Source: Planctomycetaceae bacterium
GTDB taxonomy: Bacteria > Planctomycetota > Planctomycetia > Pirellulales > Pirellulaceae
Direction: 5' to 3'
DNA: 8,654 nucleotides
Assembly (NCBI GenBank): GCA_003455945.1
Contig: DMPQ01000286.1
Coordinates: forward strand, 1 to 8,654
Position 1 is the stretch's first letter. The number at the start of each line of letters is the position of its first letter. The translations under genes and the position numbers were made by a program. The notes under the pieces were generated by a model. That model saw only the letters and a program-made list of their open reading frames with translations, was not told the origin of the DNA and ran no database searches. This document shows positions 1 through 7,342 of this stretch, piece by piece.

Positions 1-43
1 CACGGAGTGGCCGGGCCCACGAAAACGGCAGGGCACTCGGAGG

Positions 44-91
44 TGCGACCGGGGTCGGTCGCACGACGACGGACGCTGCGACCGGAATCGC
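44..91. repeat. Two dyad units at 33-bp period, 3' flank of the methyltransferase gene
   Basis: The first unit has arms GCGACC (45-50) and GGTCGC (57-62) around a 6-nt loop, GGGGTC. A second, degenerate unit begins with GCGACC at 78-83, exactly 33 bp later; its shorter arms are GCGA (78-81) and TCGC (88-91). The 21 bases at 44-64 recur exactly at 7277-7297, downstream of aroF, where a second GCGACC also follows at 33 bp. On the minus strand both units lie just after the methyltransferase stop codon. They could fold in the transcript end as a terminator or 3' stabiliser, but there is no T-tract. The repeat is seen directly; its function is inferred. Confidence 0.6.
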
Positions 92-92
92 G

Positions 93-890
93 CTACGACG
101 ACTTGCGGGACAGGACGTAGATCCCCGGAGCGACGACGCCGAGGACCGACTGGTGGAACGCGATGCGCTTCATGATCGCGTACGGCAGGTCGCGGTACTT
201 GAACTCCAGATAATCGCGAGTCAGCCAATGCCGCTCCGAAAAATGCTTCGCCAGCAAGCCGTCGAGTTCGCGGCGCGAGAAGCCGGCATGGGCTCCGCAC
301 TCGTTGCGGAACCGCCCTCGCAGGCGAGCCGACCAGTCCTGAAGATTTTCGCGGAGCTTGTTCTTCAGGTTCGAATCCCAATCGGTCTGGCGATGAGCGC
401 CGACCGCGCTCACCAGCCGATGGCGGTTCGGCGTGCCGATGAAGAGCCAGCCGCCGGGAGCCATGACGCGGTGGATCTCTTCGAGACTCCGGACCGGATC
501 GTCGACATGCTCGATCACGTGGTGATAGAAGACCGCTCCGAACCGTTCGTTCGCGAACGGCAGCTTACAGACGCTCGCCTCCTGAAACGTGACTCGCTCG
601 GCGTTCCGATGCTCCGGATAGACCGACAGCTCCAGATCGATCGCGTCGACTTCGGCATCGAAGCGGCGCTGCAGCACGACCGCCTCGTGTCCGCCGCCGC
701 AGCCGGCGACCAGAATCCGCGGTCGCGGAAACGACTCGACGAAGCCGCGCCGTTCGAGCTGCTCGCACAGGAAAGCGACTCCGGCATGGCTGACGATCTC
801 GTCCCGATCGATCTCGTCGTGAGCACCGGGCGCCGAGGCGAAGGGGGCGATCGGAGGGGTGATCGATTCGGGTTCGGTCGTGCCGCTCAT
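93..890 (-). CDS. Class I SAM-dependent methyltransferase (Methyltransf_11-like)
   Basis: Predicted cytosolic methyltransferase of 265 residues that would transfer a methyl group from S-adenosylmethionine to an unknown acceptor. The Rossmann-fold motifs appear in order. Motif I is VAGCGGGHE (61-69), the glycine-rich SAM loop. An acidic position after strand 2 is near D85 (AIDLE). KLPF (109-112) is typical of the family. The motif IV region is FYHHVIEHVDDP (121-132), and APGGWLFIGTPN (144-155) follows. The C-terminal third (about 160-265) is rich in basic and aromatic residues and probably shapes the acceptor site; I see no membrane segment or signal peptide. The chosen ATG at 890-888 is the first methionine giving a normal-length protein; the open frame continues upstream only as a shadow across the thiE gene. 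No clear Shine-Dalgarno sequence precedes it. The gene is divergent from thiE with a 216-nt gap, so context does not reveal the substrate. Relatives include lipid, quinone and sugar methyltransferases. Confidence 0.87.
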   Translation of the reverse strand: MSGTTEPESITPPIAPFASAPGAHDEIDRDEIVSHAGVAFLCEQLERRGFVESFPRPRILVAGCGGGHEAVVLQRRFDAEVDAIDLELSVYPEHRNAERVTFQEASVCKLPFANERFGAVFYHHVIEHVDDPVRSLEEIHRVMAPGGWLFIGTPNRHRLVSAVGAHRQTDWDSNLKNKLRENLQDWSARLRGRFRNECGAHAGFSRRELDGLLAKHFSERHWLTRDYLEFKYRDLPYAIMKRIAFHQSVLGVVAPGIYVLSRKSS

Positions 891-1106
891 GACGTGTCTC
901 GCGAAGGGGCGTGAGAGGGGGCGTTCCGATCGCGGAGGTCTGATCCCGGACGATCGAACGCGATCGGACTGCGGGCGAACCGTAGCATCCGTTTCGACCG
1001 CCGGACGTCCGCGCACCCCTCGGTCCGTTCGCCCTGGCGGAACGGCCGGGCTCCTCCGAGCGACCGCCACTTGTACGTCGACCCGTTTTGTCGTCAGATC
1101 TCGTGC

Positions 1107-2180
1107 ATGATGCCCGGCGAGCCGAATCCGACCGTCTATCGCGTGCTCGATGCGAACCACAATCGCTGTCTGGAAGGGCTGCGCGTCCTCGAGGATCAGG
1201 TCCGATTCGAGCGTGAGGATCGTCGCCTCGCGTCGCGGCTGAAGGAACTCCGCCACGCGGTCGCGGTCGCACTCCCCGCCGAACTCGTCGCGCGGATGCA
1301 TGCGATGCGGGACGCGGGCGGGGATGTCGGGCGAACGATCGAGGCGGCGGACGAGTACGTCCGTCCCGATTCGACCTCGCTCGTGCGAGCCAATGCGTCT
1401 CGCGTCAAACAGGCGCTCCGCGTGCTCGAGGAGTACGGCAAGGCGGTTTCGGCGGAGTTCGGCCATCGCTTCGAACAGGCGCGCTACGACTTCTATGCGA
1501 TCGAGATGCTGCTCGACCGCGACTCGTTCCGCCGGGGACGGATCGCGGCGGCGCGACTGTACGTGCTGATCGACGGGGGTGTTTCGGCGAGCGATTTCGA
1601 GAGGCGACTCGGGCAGATCGTGGCCGGCCGCCCCGACGTCGTGCAACTGCGCGACAAGTCGCTCGACGATCGGACGCTCGTCGAGCGAGCCAGGCGGATG
1701 GTCGAGCGGTGTCGCGACGCCCAGGTGCTGACGATCGTCAACGATCGTCCCGATCTGGCGCTTCTGGCCGATGCCGACGGCGTGCATGTCGGTCAGGAAG
1801 AGCTGACGGCGGCCGACGTCCGAAGGATCGTCGGTCCCGAGCGGTTGATCGGCGTCTCGACGCATGCGATCGACCAGGCGCGCCGTGCGGTCGACGACGG
1901 TGCCGACTATCTCGGAGCCGGCCCGACCTTTCCGTCGGGGACGAAAAGCTTCGAGCACTTCCCCGGACTCGATTATCTGCGGCAGGTCGCCGCCGAGATC
2001 GGACTCCCGTCGTTCGCCATCGGCGGCATCGGGCCGGAACGGATCGAGCAGGTGCTGGCGACCGGCATGACTCGAATCGCGGTTTCGGGGAGCGTCTGGG
2101 GGAGTGCCGATCCGGTCGAGACGTTGGGACGCTTGCGCTCGGCGCTCGAGAGGGACCGCGAGCGGGCGCCGAACGGCTGA
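1107..2180 (+). CDS. thiE: ThiD2-ThiE fusion: HMP-P kinase / thiamine-phosphate synthase
   Basis: Cytosolic thiamine-biosynthesis protein of 357 residues from the ATG at 1107; a second ATG follows at 1110, and an in-frame TTG lies at 1071. Residues about 8-140 resemble ThiD2, an alternative HMP-phosphate kinase unrelated to classical ThiD. Its signature is RVLDANHNRCLEGLRVLED, then LKELRH and RVKQALRVLEEYGK. Residues about 148-350 are a ThiE (alpha/beta)8 barrel that joins HMP pyrophosphate to thiazole phosphate. Its motifs are complete: QLRDK (180-184), NDRPDLA (212-218), GVHVGQEEL (225-233), GVSTH (249-253), GPTFPSGTK (272-280) and AIGGI (304-308). The fusion would carry out two consecutive steps, HMP-P to HMP-PP to thiamine phosphate. 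The later in-frame ATGs were preferred because residues before them match nothing in ThiD2. No Shine-Dalgarno sequence or TPP riboswitch is seen upstream. A stable hairpin follows the stop, suggesting separate transcription from the ABC genes. Confidence 0.94.
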   Translation: MMPGEPNPTVYRVLDANHNRCLEGLRVLEDQVRFEREDRRLASRLKELRHAVAVALPAELVARMHAMRDAGGDVGRTIEAADEYVRPDSTSLVRANASRVKQALRVLEEYGKAVSAEFGHRFEQARYDFYAIEMLLDRDSFRRGRIAAARLYVLIDGGVSASDFERRLGQIVAGRPDVVQLRDKSLDDRTLVERARRMVERCRDAQVLTIVNDRPDLALLADADGVHVGQEELTAADVRRIVGPERLIGVSTHAIDQARRAVDDGADYLGAGPTFPSGTKSFEHFPGLDYLRQVAAEIGLPSFAIGGIGPERIEQVLATGMTRIAVSGSVWGSADPVETLGRLRSALERDRERAPNG

Positions 2181-2181
2181 A

Positions 2182-2204
2182 GAGCCGCCTGAAGCTTGCG
2201 GCTC
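2182..2204 (+). terminator. Hairpin directly after the thiE stop, terminator-like
   Basis: A perfect 7-bp stem, GAGCCGC (2182-2188) with GCGGCTC (2198-2204), encloses a 9-nt loop and starts two bases after the TGA. No T-run follows, so it is not a textbook intrinsic terminator. In a GC-rich genome it may still end or protect the thiE transcript. The stem is seen; the role is inferred. Confidence 0.45.
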
Positions 2205-2295
2205 CCTGAAGGCTCGCGCCCCGGTTCGTTCGCGATATCGGCAGGCAAGCATCGTCGGAGAGGTAGAGCGTCCGACTCTTCGGCCTCCGGCCATA

Positions 2296-2309
2296 CGGTC
2301 GATCGACCG
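2296..2309. promoter_or_regulatory. Perfect 14-bp palindrome upstream of the ABC operon
   Basis: CGGTCGATCGACCG reads the same on both strands and ends 72 bp before the ATPase ATG. GGCC at 2289-2292 and at 2312-2315 extend the symmetry with a one-base offset. It could be an operator for a dimeric regulator, or a hairpin in the leader. Words such as GATCG are very common in this sequence, so a chance palindrome is a real possibility. No convincing -35/-10 pair was found beside it. Confidence 0.3.
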
Positions 2310-2381
2310 CCGGCCGAGCCGACCAAGCGCACGATCCGACTCATCACGATCGCACCTCCGCAGAGCGAGCGGGAATCAACG

Positions 2382-3278
<897 letters not shown>

Positions 3279-3335
3279 CTCTCCGGTCGCCGCAGAGGTT
3301 TCGCCGAGTCGTCTCTCCTTTCGCGAGTCGCGTCG

Positions 3336-6300
3336 ATGTTCCTGACCTGCTTCTCGTTCGAACTGCGCTACTGGCTCCGCGGCCTGATGGTCTGGGTCTT
3401 CCTGCTGATCGTCACGGCGCTGCTCTTGGCGGCGGGATCGAGCGATGCGGTTCAGGTCGGCGGCGCCGTCGGGAATACCGATCGGAATGCGCCGTACGTC
3501 ATCCAGAATTTCTACGCGACGATGTCGCTGCTCGGGATGCTGTTCACGACCGCCTTCGTCAATTCGGCCGCCTCGCGCGACTTCTCCTGCGGCATGTCGC
3601 AGCTGATCTACACCAAGCCGATCCGCAAGGTTCCGTTCCTGCTCGGTCGGTTTCTGGGAGCGATCCTCGTCTCGCTGATTCCGATCCTCGGCGTCTCGCT
3701 CGGGATCCTGCTGTCGCCGCTGATGCCGTGGGCCGATGCGTCACGCTTCGGTCCGATCAGCTGGAACGCCCATCTCCAGTCGCTGCTGGTCTTCGCACTT
3801 CCCAATGCGCTCTTCTCGGGAGCGGCGATCTTCGCGGTCGCCGTGCTGACTCGCAGCTCCGTCGCGTCATTCCTGGCGGCGATCGGCCTGCTCGTCGGCT
3901 ACTCGATGGCCGATGCGATCACCGGAGATCTCGACAACGAACGAATGGCGGCTCTGATCGATCCGTTCGGCGTCCGAACGTTCGTCATCGCGACGAAGTA
4001 TTGGACCGTCGCCGAACAGAACTCGGCCGTCGTCTCGCTCTCGGGGCTGATGCTCGTCAATCGCCTGATCTGGATCGGAGTCGGCGGGGTGATCCTCGCC
4101 GGAGCGATCGCCCGCTTCTCGTTCGCCGAGAGGCGATCGGCAGCGCGGCGGAGCACCGATACGCCGGCGACGAGCCGAGCATCGACCGCCGCGCTCCCTG
4201 CGGTCCGATTCGGCGACGGCGCCCGACTCGGTCTACGGCAGTTTCTGGGAACGTTCCGCTTCGAGGTGCGCGGAATCGTCCGGAGTCCGGTCTTCCTGGT
4301 GATCCTACTCACGTCGCTGGTCAACCTGGCGACCGCGCTCTCGCTGTCGACCGAACAGGGGTTCGGGCTGTCGGCCGAGCCGGTGACCTACATGATGGTC
4401 GATCTGATCCGCGGCTCGATGTACCTGTTCCTGATCTCGATTCTGACCTTCTACGCAGGAGTGCTGGTCTGGCGCGAGCGCGAGGCGAAGCTGGATGACG
4501 TCTTCGACGCCCTCCCCTACCGCACCGTTTCGGTCTTCGCGGCGAAGCTCGCGGCTCTGCTGGTCGTCGTCGCGGCCCTTCAGCTGATCGGGATCGTCGC
4601 GGGAATCGCCTCTCAGGCGCTGCAGGGCTACCACCGTCATCAGGTCGGGCTGTTCCTGACGGAACTTCTCGGGACCGACCTGCTGCGCTTCTTCCTGCTG
4701 ATGGTCCTGGCGTTCGCCTGTCACGTCGTCGCGCCGAATCGTTATGTCGGCTACTTTCTGTTCGTCGTCGCGCTGATCCTGAACGCGTTCCTCGGCTATC
4801 TGCTGGACGTCGAGTCGAATCTGTTCCGGTACGGAGCTCTTCCCGACTACGTCTATTCCGACCTGTTCGGACTCGCTCCGTTCGCCGAAGGGCTCGTCTG
4901 GTTCGGGCTGTACGGACTCGCCGGTTCGCTTCTGGTGGCGCTGCTGTCGCTGCTGATGTGGCAGCGGGGGCGCGAGACGAACTGGCGTTGGCGATTGGCC
5001 GAGGCGCGTCGGCGGTGGCGCGGCTCGCTGAGGACCGCGTCGTTCGCGGCGGTCGTCGTCTGGTTCGGACTGTTCGGCTGGATCGCGTGGAACACGATGG
5101 GATTGAACGAACTGACCAGTCCCGAAACGAGGATTCGGCGGCAGGCCGCCTTCGAGAAGGAGTTCCGTTCGACCGAATCGAACCCGATCCCGACCATCGT
5201 CGCCGTCACGTATGACATCGATCTCTATCCGTCGCGCCGCGCCTTGCGACTGGAAGGGAGTCAGCGGTTCGTCAATCGGCACTCCGAACCGATCGTGACG
5301 ATCCCGATCACGACGGCGGAGTTCTACGAGACGACGCTCGAGATCGACGGCGCCGCTCCGACCGAGACGCATGATCGCGGCTACTTCACGTTGTGGACCT
5401 TCGATCCGCCCCTCGCTCCGGGCGAAGAGCGGACGATGCGCTACGTCGTGACGTACGAGCCGAAGGGATTCGAGAACGAGGTGGTCAACCGCGAAGTGGT
5501 GCAGAACGGCACCTTCTTCAACAACGGGATCGTTCCGCTGTTCGGATACCAGCGATCGCGCGAGGTGACCGATCCGAATGCGCGGGCTCGCCATGGACTC
5601 GGTCTTCCCGAGCTGATGCCGGCGCTCGATCCGAGCGATCTGGTGGCGCGCGGGCGGAACTACCTGGGGAGCTTCGGCGACTGGGTCACGGTCGAGACGA
5701 CGATCTCGACCGATCCCGATCAGATCGCGATCGCGCCGGGTTCGCTGATCGAGCGATGGGAAGAGTCGGGGCGGCCGCACTTCCGCTATCGACTGGACCA
5801 CCCGTCACTGAACTTCTACTCGTTCATCTCGGCGCGCTACAAGGTCGCGGTCCAGGAGTGGAACGGGATCAGTCTCGAGGTCTACTACCATCCGGAGCAC
5901 GGGCGGAACGTCGACAACATGCTCCGGGCGATGCGAGCCGCGCTGCAGTACGGCTCGGAACAGTTCGGGCCGTATCGGCACAAGCAGGCGCGGATCATCG
6001 AGTTCCCTCGTACCGCCACCTTCGCTCAGGCGTTTCCCGGCACGATGCCGTATTCGGAGGGGATCGGCTTCATCGCCGACGTCGACGGACCGGACGACAT
6101 CGACATGGTCTTCTATGTCGTCGCTCACGAGATCGCGCATCAGTGGTGGGCGCACCAGGTGATCGGAGCCGGCATGCAGGGGTCGACGCTGCTTTCCGAG
6201 ACGCTGGCGCAGTACACCGCGCTGATGGTGATGGAGCGCGAGTTCGGACGGGATCGGATGCGGAAGTTCCTTCGTTACGAGATGGACTCCTATCTGAGAT

Positions 6301-6926
6301 CGCGCGGCGCGGAGCGTCTGGCCGAGCGCCCGCTGCGAACGGTCGAAGCGAGTCAGGGGTACGTCCACTACCGCAAGGGGAGCGTGGTGATGTACCAGCT
6401 CAAGGAGCGGATCGGCGAGGAGCGAGTCAATGCCGCGCTCCGTTCGCTGGTCGATCGCTTCGCGTATCGCGAGCCGCCGTTTCCGACGTCGGTCGACCTG
6501 ATCGAGGCGCTGCGCTCCGAAACGCCCGAGGAGTATCGCGCCGGACTCGACGAACTCTTCCACACGATCACGCTCTACGGCAACCGAGCCGTTTCGGCCG
6601 TCGCGGTCCCGCTTGACGGCGATCGATACGAAGTGACGATCGAAGTCGAGTGCCGAAAGTTCCGAGCGGACGAGCAGGGAGCCGAGACCGAGGTGCCGAT
6701 CGACGAGCTGCTGGAGATCGGCGCCTTTGCCGCTCCGGAGCCGGGGCGGAAGTACGGCGATACGCTGTACCGTCAGACGGTCCGGATCACCGAACCGATC
6801 TCGAAGCACACCTTCGTCGTCGACCGTCTCCCCGACACCGCCGGCATCGATCCGTTCGCGTTGCTGATCGACCGCCAGCCGCTCGACAACACGACCAAGG
6901 TGACGATCGAATCGGCGCCGCAGTGA
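3336..6926 (+). CDS. ABC-2 permease fused to periplasmic M1 zinc peptidase
   Basis: A 1196-residue membrane protein. By eye it has about six membrane helices between residues 17 and 261, an Arg-rich linker (262-305), six more between 318 and 541, an Arg-rich loop (542-567) and a thirteenth helix (568-586). Each six-helix block starts with a similar amphipathic stretch (SFELRYWLRG; RFEVRGIVRS), as in ABC-2 permeases, so both transporter halves lie in one chain. From about 615 onward is an M1 metallopeptidase: a beta-rich N-terminal part (617-830), then the zinc site HEIAHQWW (931-938) with third ligand E955 in SETLAQY, and the likely catalytic Y1012 in YRKG. A beta domain (1085-1190) closes the protein; the long helical C-terminal domain of PepN-type enzymes is absent. 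The usual GxMEN motif is replaced by GTMPYSEG (902-909). The positive-inside rule places the peptidase outside the cytoplasm. The adjacent ATPase should power it. This architecture is, from memory, also annotated in other bacteria. The transported or cleaved substrate is unknown. Confidence 0.95.
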   Translation: MFLTCFSFELRYWLRGLMVWVFLLIVTALLLAAGSSDAVQVGGAVGNTDRNAPYVIQNFYATMSLLGMLFTTAFVNSAASRDFSCGMSQLIYTKPIRKVPFLLGRFLGAILVSLIPILGVSLGILLSPLMPWADASRFGPISWNAHLQSLLVFALPNALFSGAAIFAVAVLTRSSVASFLAAIGLLVGYSMADAITGDLDNERMAALIDPFGVRTFVIATKYWTVAEQNSAVVSLSGLMLVNRLIWIGVGGVILAGAIARFSFAERRSAARRSTDTPATSRASTAALPAVRFGDGARLGLRQFLGTFRFEVRGIVRSPVFLVILLTSLVNLATALSLSTEQGFGLSAEPVTYMMVDLIRGSMYLFLISILTFYAGVLVWREREAKLDDVFDALPYRTVSVFAAKLAALLVVVAALQLIGIVAGIASQALQGYHRHQVGLFLTELLGTDLLRFFLLMVLAFACHVVAPNRYVGYFLFVVALILNAFLGYLLDVESNLFRYGALPDYVYSDLFGLAPFAEGLVWFGLYGLAGSLLVALLSLLMWQRGRETNWRWRLAEARRRWRGSLRTASFAAVVVWFGLFGWIAWNTMGLNELTSPETRIRRQAAFEKEFRSTESNPIPTIVAVTYDIDLYPSRRALRLEGSQRFVNRHSEPIVTIPITTAEFYETTLEIDGAAPTETHDRGYFTLWTFDPPLAPGEERTMRYVVTYEPKGFENEVVNREVVQNGTFFNNGIVPLFGYQRSREVTDPNARARHGLGLPELMPALDPSDLVARGRNYLGSFGDWVTVETTISTDPDQIAIAPGSLIERWEESGRPHFRYRLDHPSLNFYSFISARYKVAVQEWNGISLEVYYHPEHGRNVDNMLRAMRAALQYGSEQFGPYRHKQARIIEFPRTATFAQAFPGTMPYSEGIGFIADVDGPDDIDMVFYVVAHEIAHQWWAHQVIGAGMQGSTLLSETLAQYTALMVMEREFGRDRMRKFLRYEMDSYLRSRGAERLAERPLRTVEASQGYVHYRKGSVVMYQLKERIGEERVNAALRSLVDRFAYREPPFPTSVDLIEALRSETPEEYRAGLDELFHTITLYGNRAVSAVAVPLDGDRYEVTIEVECRKFRADEQGAETEVPIDELLEIGAFAAPEPGRKYGDTLYRQTVRITEPISKHTFVVDRLPDTAGIDPFALLIDRQPLDNTTKVTIESAPQ

Positions 6927-6938
6927 GGTCTCGGAAAC

Positions 6939-7037
6939 GAACCTGTCGCCGACCCGACCAGCGCCGGGATCGCCGTGCCTTCCAGCCCGCCGCGTCAGCA
7001 AGGGGGCCCCGTGCCTCAGCACGGCAAACGCTGCGAC
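6939..7037. repeat. Composite intergenic repeat, copy A
   Basis: This 99-bp segment matches 7184-7282 without gaps; by eye I count about six differences. Its core CAGCCCGCCGCGTCAGCAAG starts at 6983 and is shared with copies B and C. Within it a perfect hairpin, CCGTGC-CTCA-GCACGG (7009-7024), follows the core, and the copy ends in CGCTGCGAC. It begins 12 bp after the permease-peptidase stop, so the hairpin may also terminate that operon. It has no coding features of an insertion sequence and looks like a REP-like or MITE-like palindromic element. Confidence 0.85.
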
Positions 7038-7062
7038 TTCCGACGCGTCGCCCCTGTACGTG

Positions 7063-7089
7063 GGCCCGCGTCGTCCCCGACGCGCGGCC
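7063..7089. terminator. Strong hairpin between convergent genes, possible bidirectional terminator
   Basis: CGCGTCG (7067-7073) and CGACGCG (7078-7084) form a perfect 7-bp stem with a 4-nt TCCC loop. GGCC (7063-7066) and GGCC (7086-7089) extend it by four pairs, with one bulged C at 7085. An extra CGACGCG at 7041-7047 could compete for the left arm. The hairpin works on either strand, which suits the space between two converging transcripts. No T-run follows on either side. Confidence 0.45.
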
Positions 7090-7140
7090 GAGCGACATCG
7101 AGCGATCGAAACGCTCCGAAGGTGCGATCGACATCGACAT

Positions 7141-7282
7141 CGCAAGCCCGCGGCTCAAGACGAGCCGGGGCCACGATGAGTGCGAACCTGTCGCTGGTCC
7201 AACCAGCGCCGGGATCGCCGTGCCTTCCAGCCCGCCGCGTCAGCAAGGGGTCCCCGTGCCTCAGCACGGCAATCGCTGCGAC
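7141..7282. repeat. Composite intergenic repeat, copy B (most complete)
   Basis: This copy has an extra left module absent from copy A: CCCGCGGCTC ... GAGCCGGGG (7147-7170), a hairpin whose stem is CGGCTC/GAGCCG. It is followed by the segment shared with copy A (7184-7282), the core at 7228-7250 and the hairpin CCGTGC-CTCA-GCACGG (7254-7269). It runs directly into the dyad units downstream of aroF. The left module recurs at about 8558-8585 in copy D, so the element is modular. Confidence 0.85.
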
Positions 7283-7328
7283 CGGGGTCGGTCGCACTAC
7301 GCCAAACGCTGCGACCATGCTCGGTCGC
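7275..7328. repeat. Two dyad units at 33-bp period, 3' flank of aroF
   Basis: Both units have identical arms, GCGACC and GGTCGC, around 6-nt loops: 7278-7295 (loop GGGGTC) and 7311-7328 (loop ATGCTC). The units begin with GCTGCGACC at 7275 and 7308, 33 bp apart. The bases at 7277-7297 are identical to 44-64, behind the methyltransferase gene. On the minus strand the nearer hairpin begins about 14 nt after the aroF stop, so it may act as a terminator, although only a short T-run follows. Confidence 0.65.
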
Positions 7329-7342
7329 TCGACGGCACTCGA

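Larger units (their letters stand above)
6927..7342. other. Convergent intergenic spacer without genes, filled with repeats and hairpins
   Basis: This 416-bp gap lies between the 3' ends of the permease-peptidase gene and aroF. It holds repeat copy A, a strong hairpin, repeat copy B and two 33-bp dyad units, described separately. Short open frames across it on both strands only translate the repeats. I see no tRNA or protein gene. Confidence 0.7.

Noticed and set aside
1071..1099. TTGTAC and TCAGAT, 17 bp apart, as a promoter giving a leaderless thiE transcript
   Set aside because: Each box matches the consensus at only about 3 of 6 positions, which is too weak to call.
891..1106. TPP riboswitch upstream of thiE
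   Set aside because: The conserved CTGAGA element and the matching second conserved segment are absent; a TCTGATCCCGGA stretch is only a superficial resemblance.
93..2294. 733-residue open frame on the minus strand
   Set aside because: Only its last 265 residues form the methyltransferase; the rest is antisense to thiE, Arg-rich, and without recognisable motifs.
4305..5801. 498-residue open frame antisense to the permease-peptidase gene
   Set aside because: It mirrors the codon structure of a strongly supported gene on the other strand. Its composition is dominated by Arg, Asp and Gln, with no domain.
5805..7145. 446-residue open frame antisense to the peptidase domain
   Set aside because: Same shadow effect; its first residues also just translate intergenic repeat sequence.
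6939..7328. CRISPR array
   Set aside because: Repeats and gaps are irregular. The 33-bp period has only two units per locus and no unique spacers of regular length; no cas gene is in the window.
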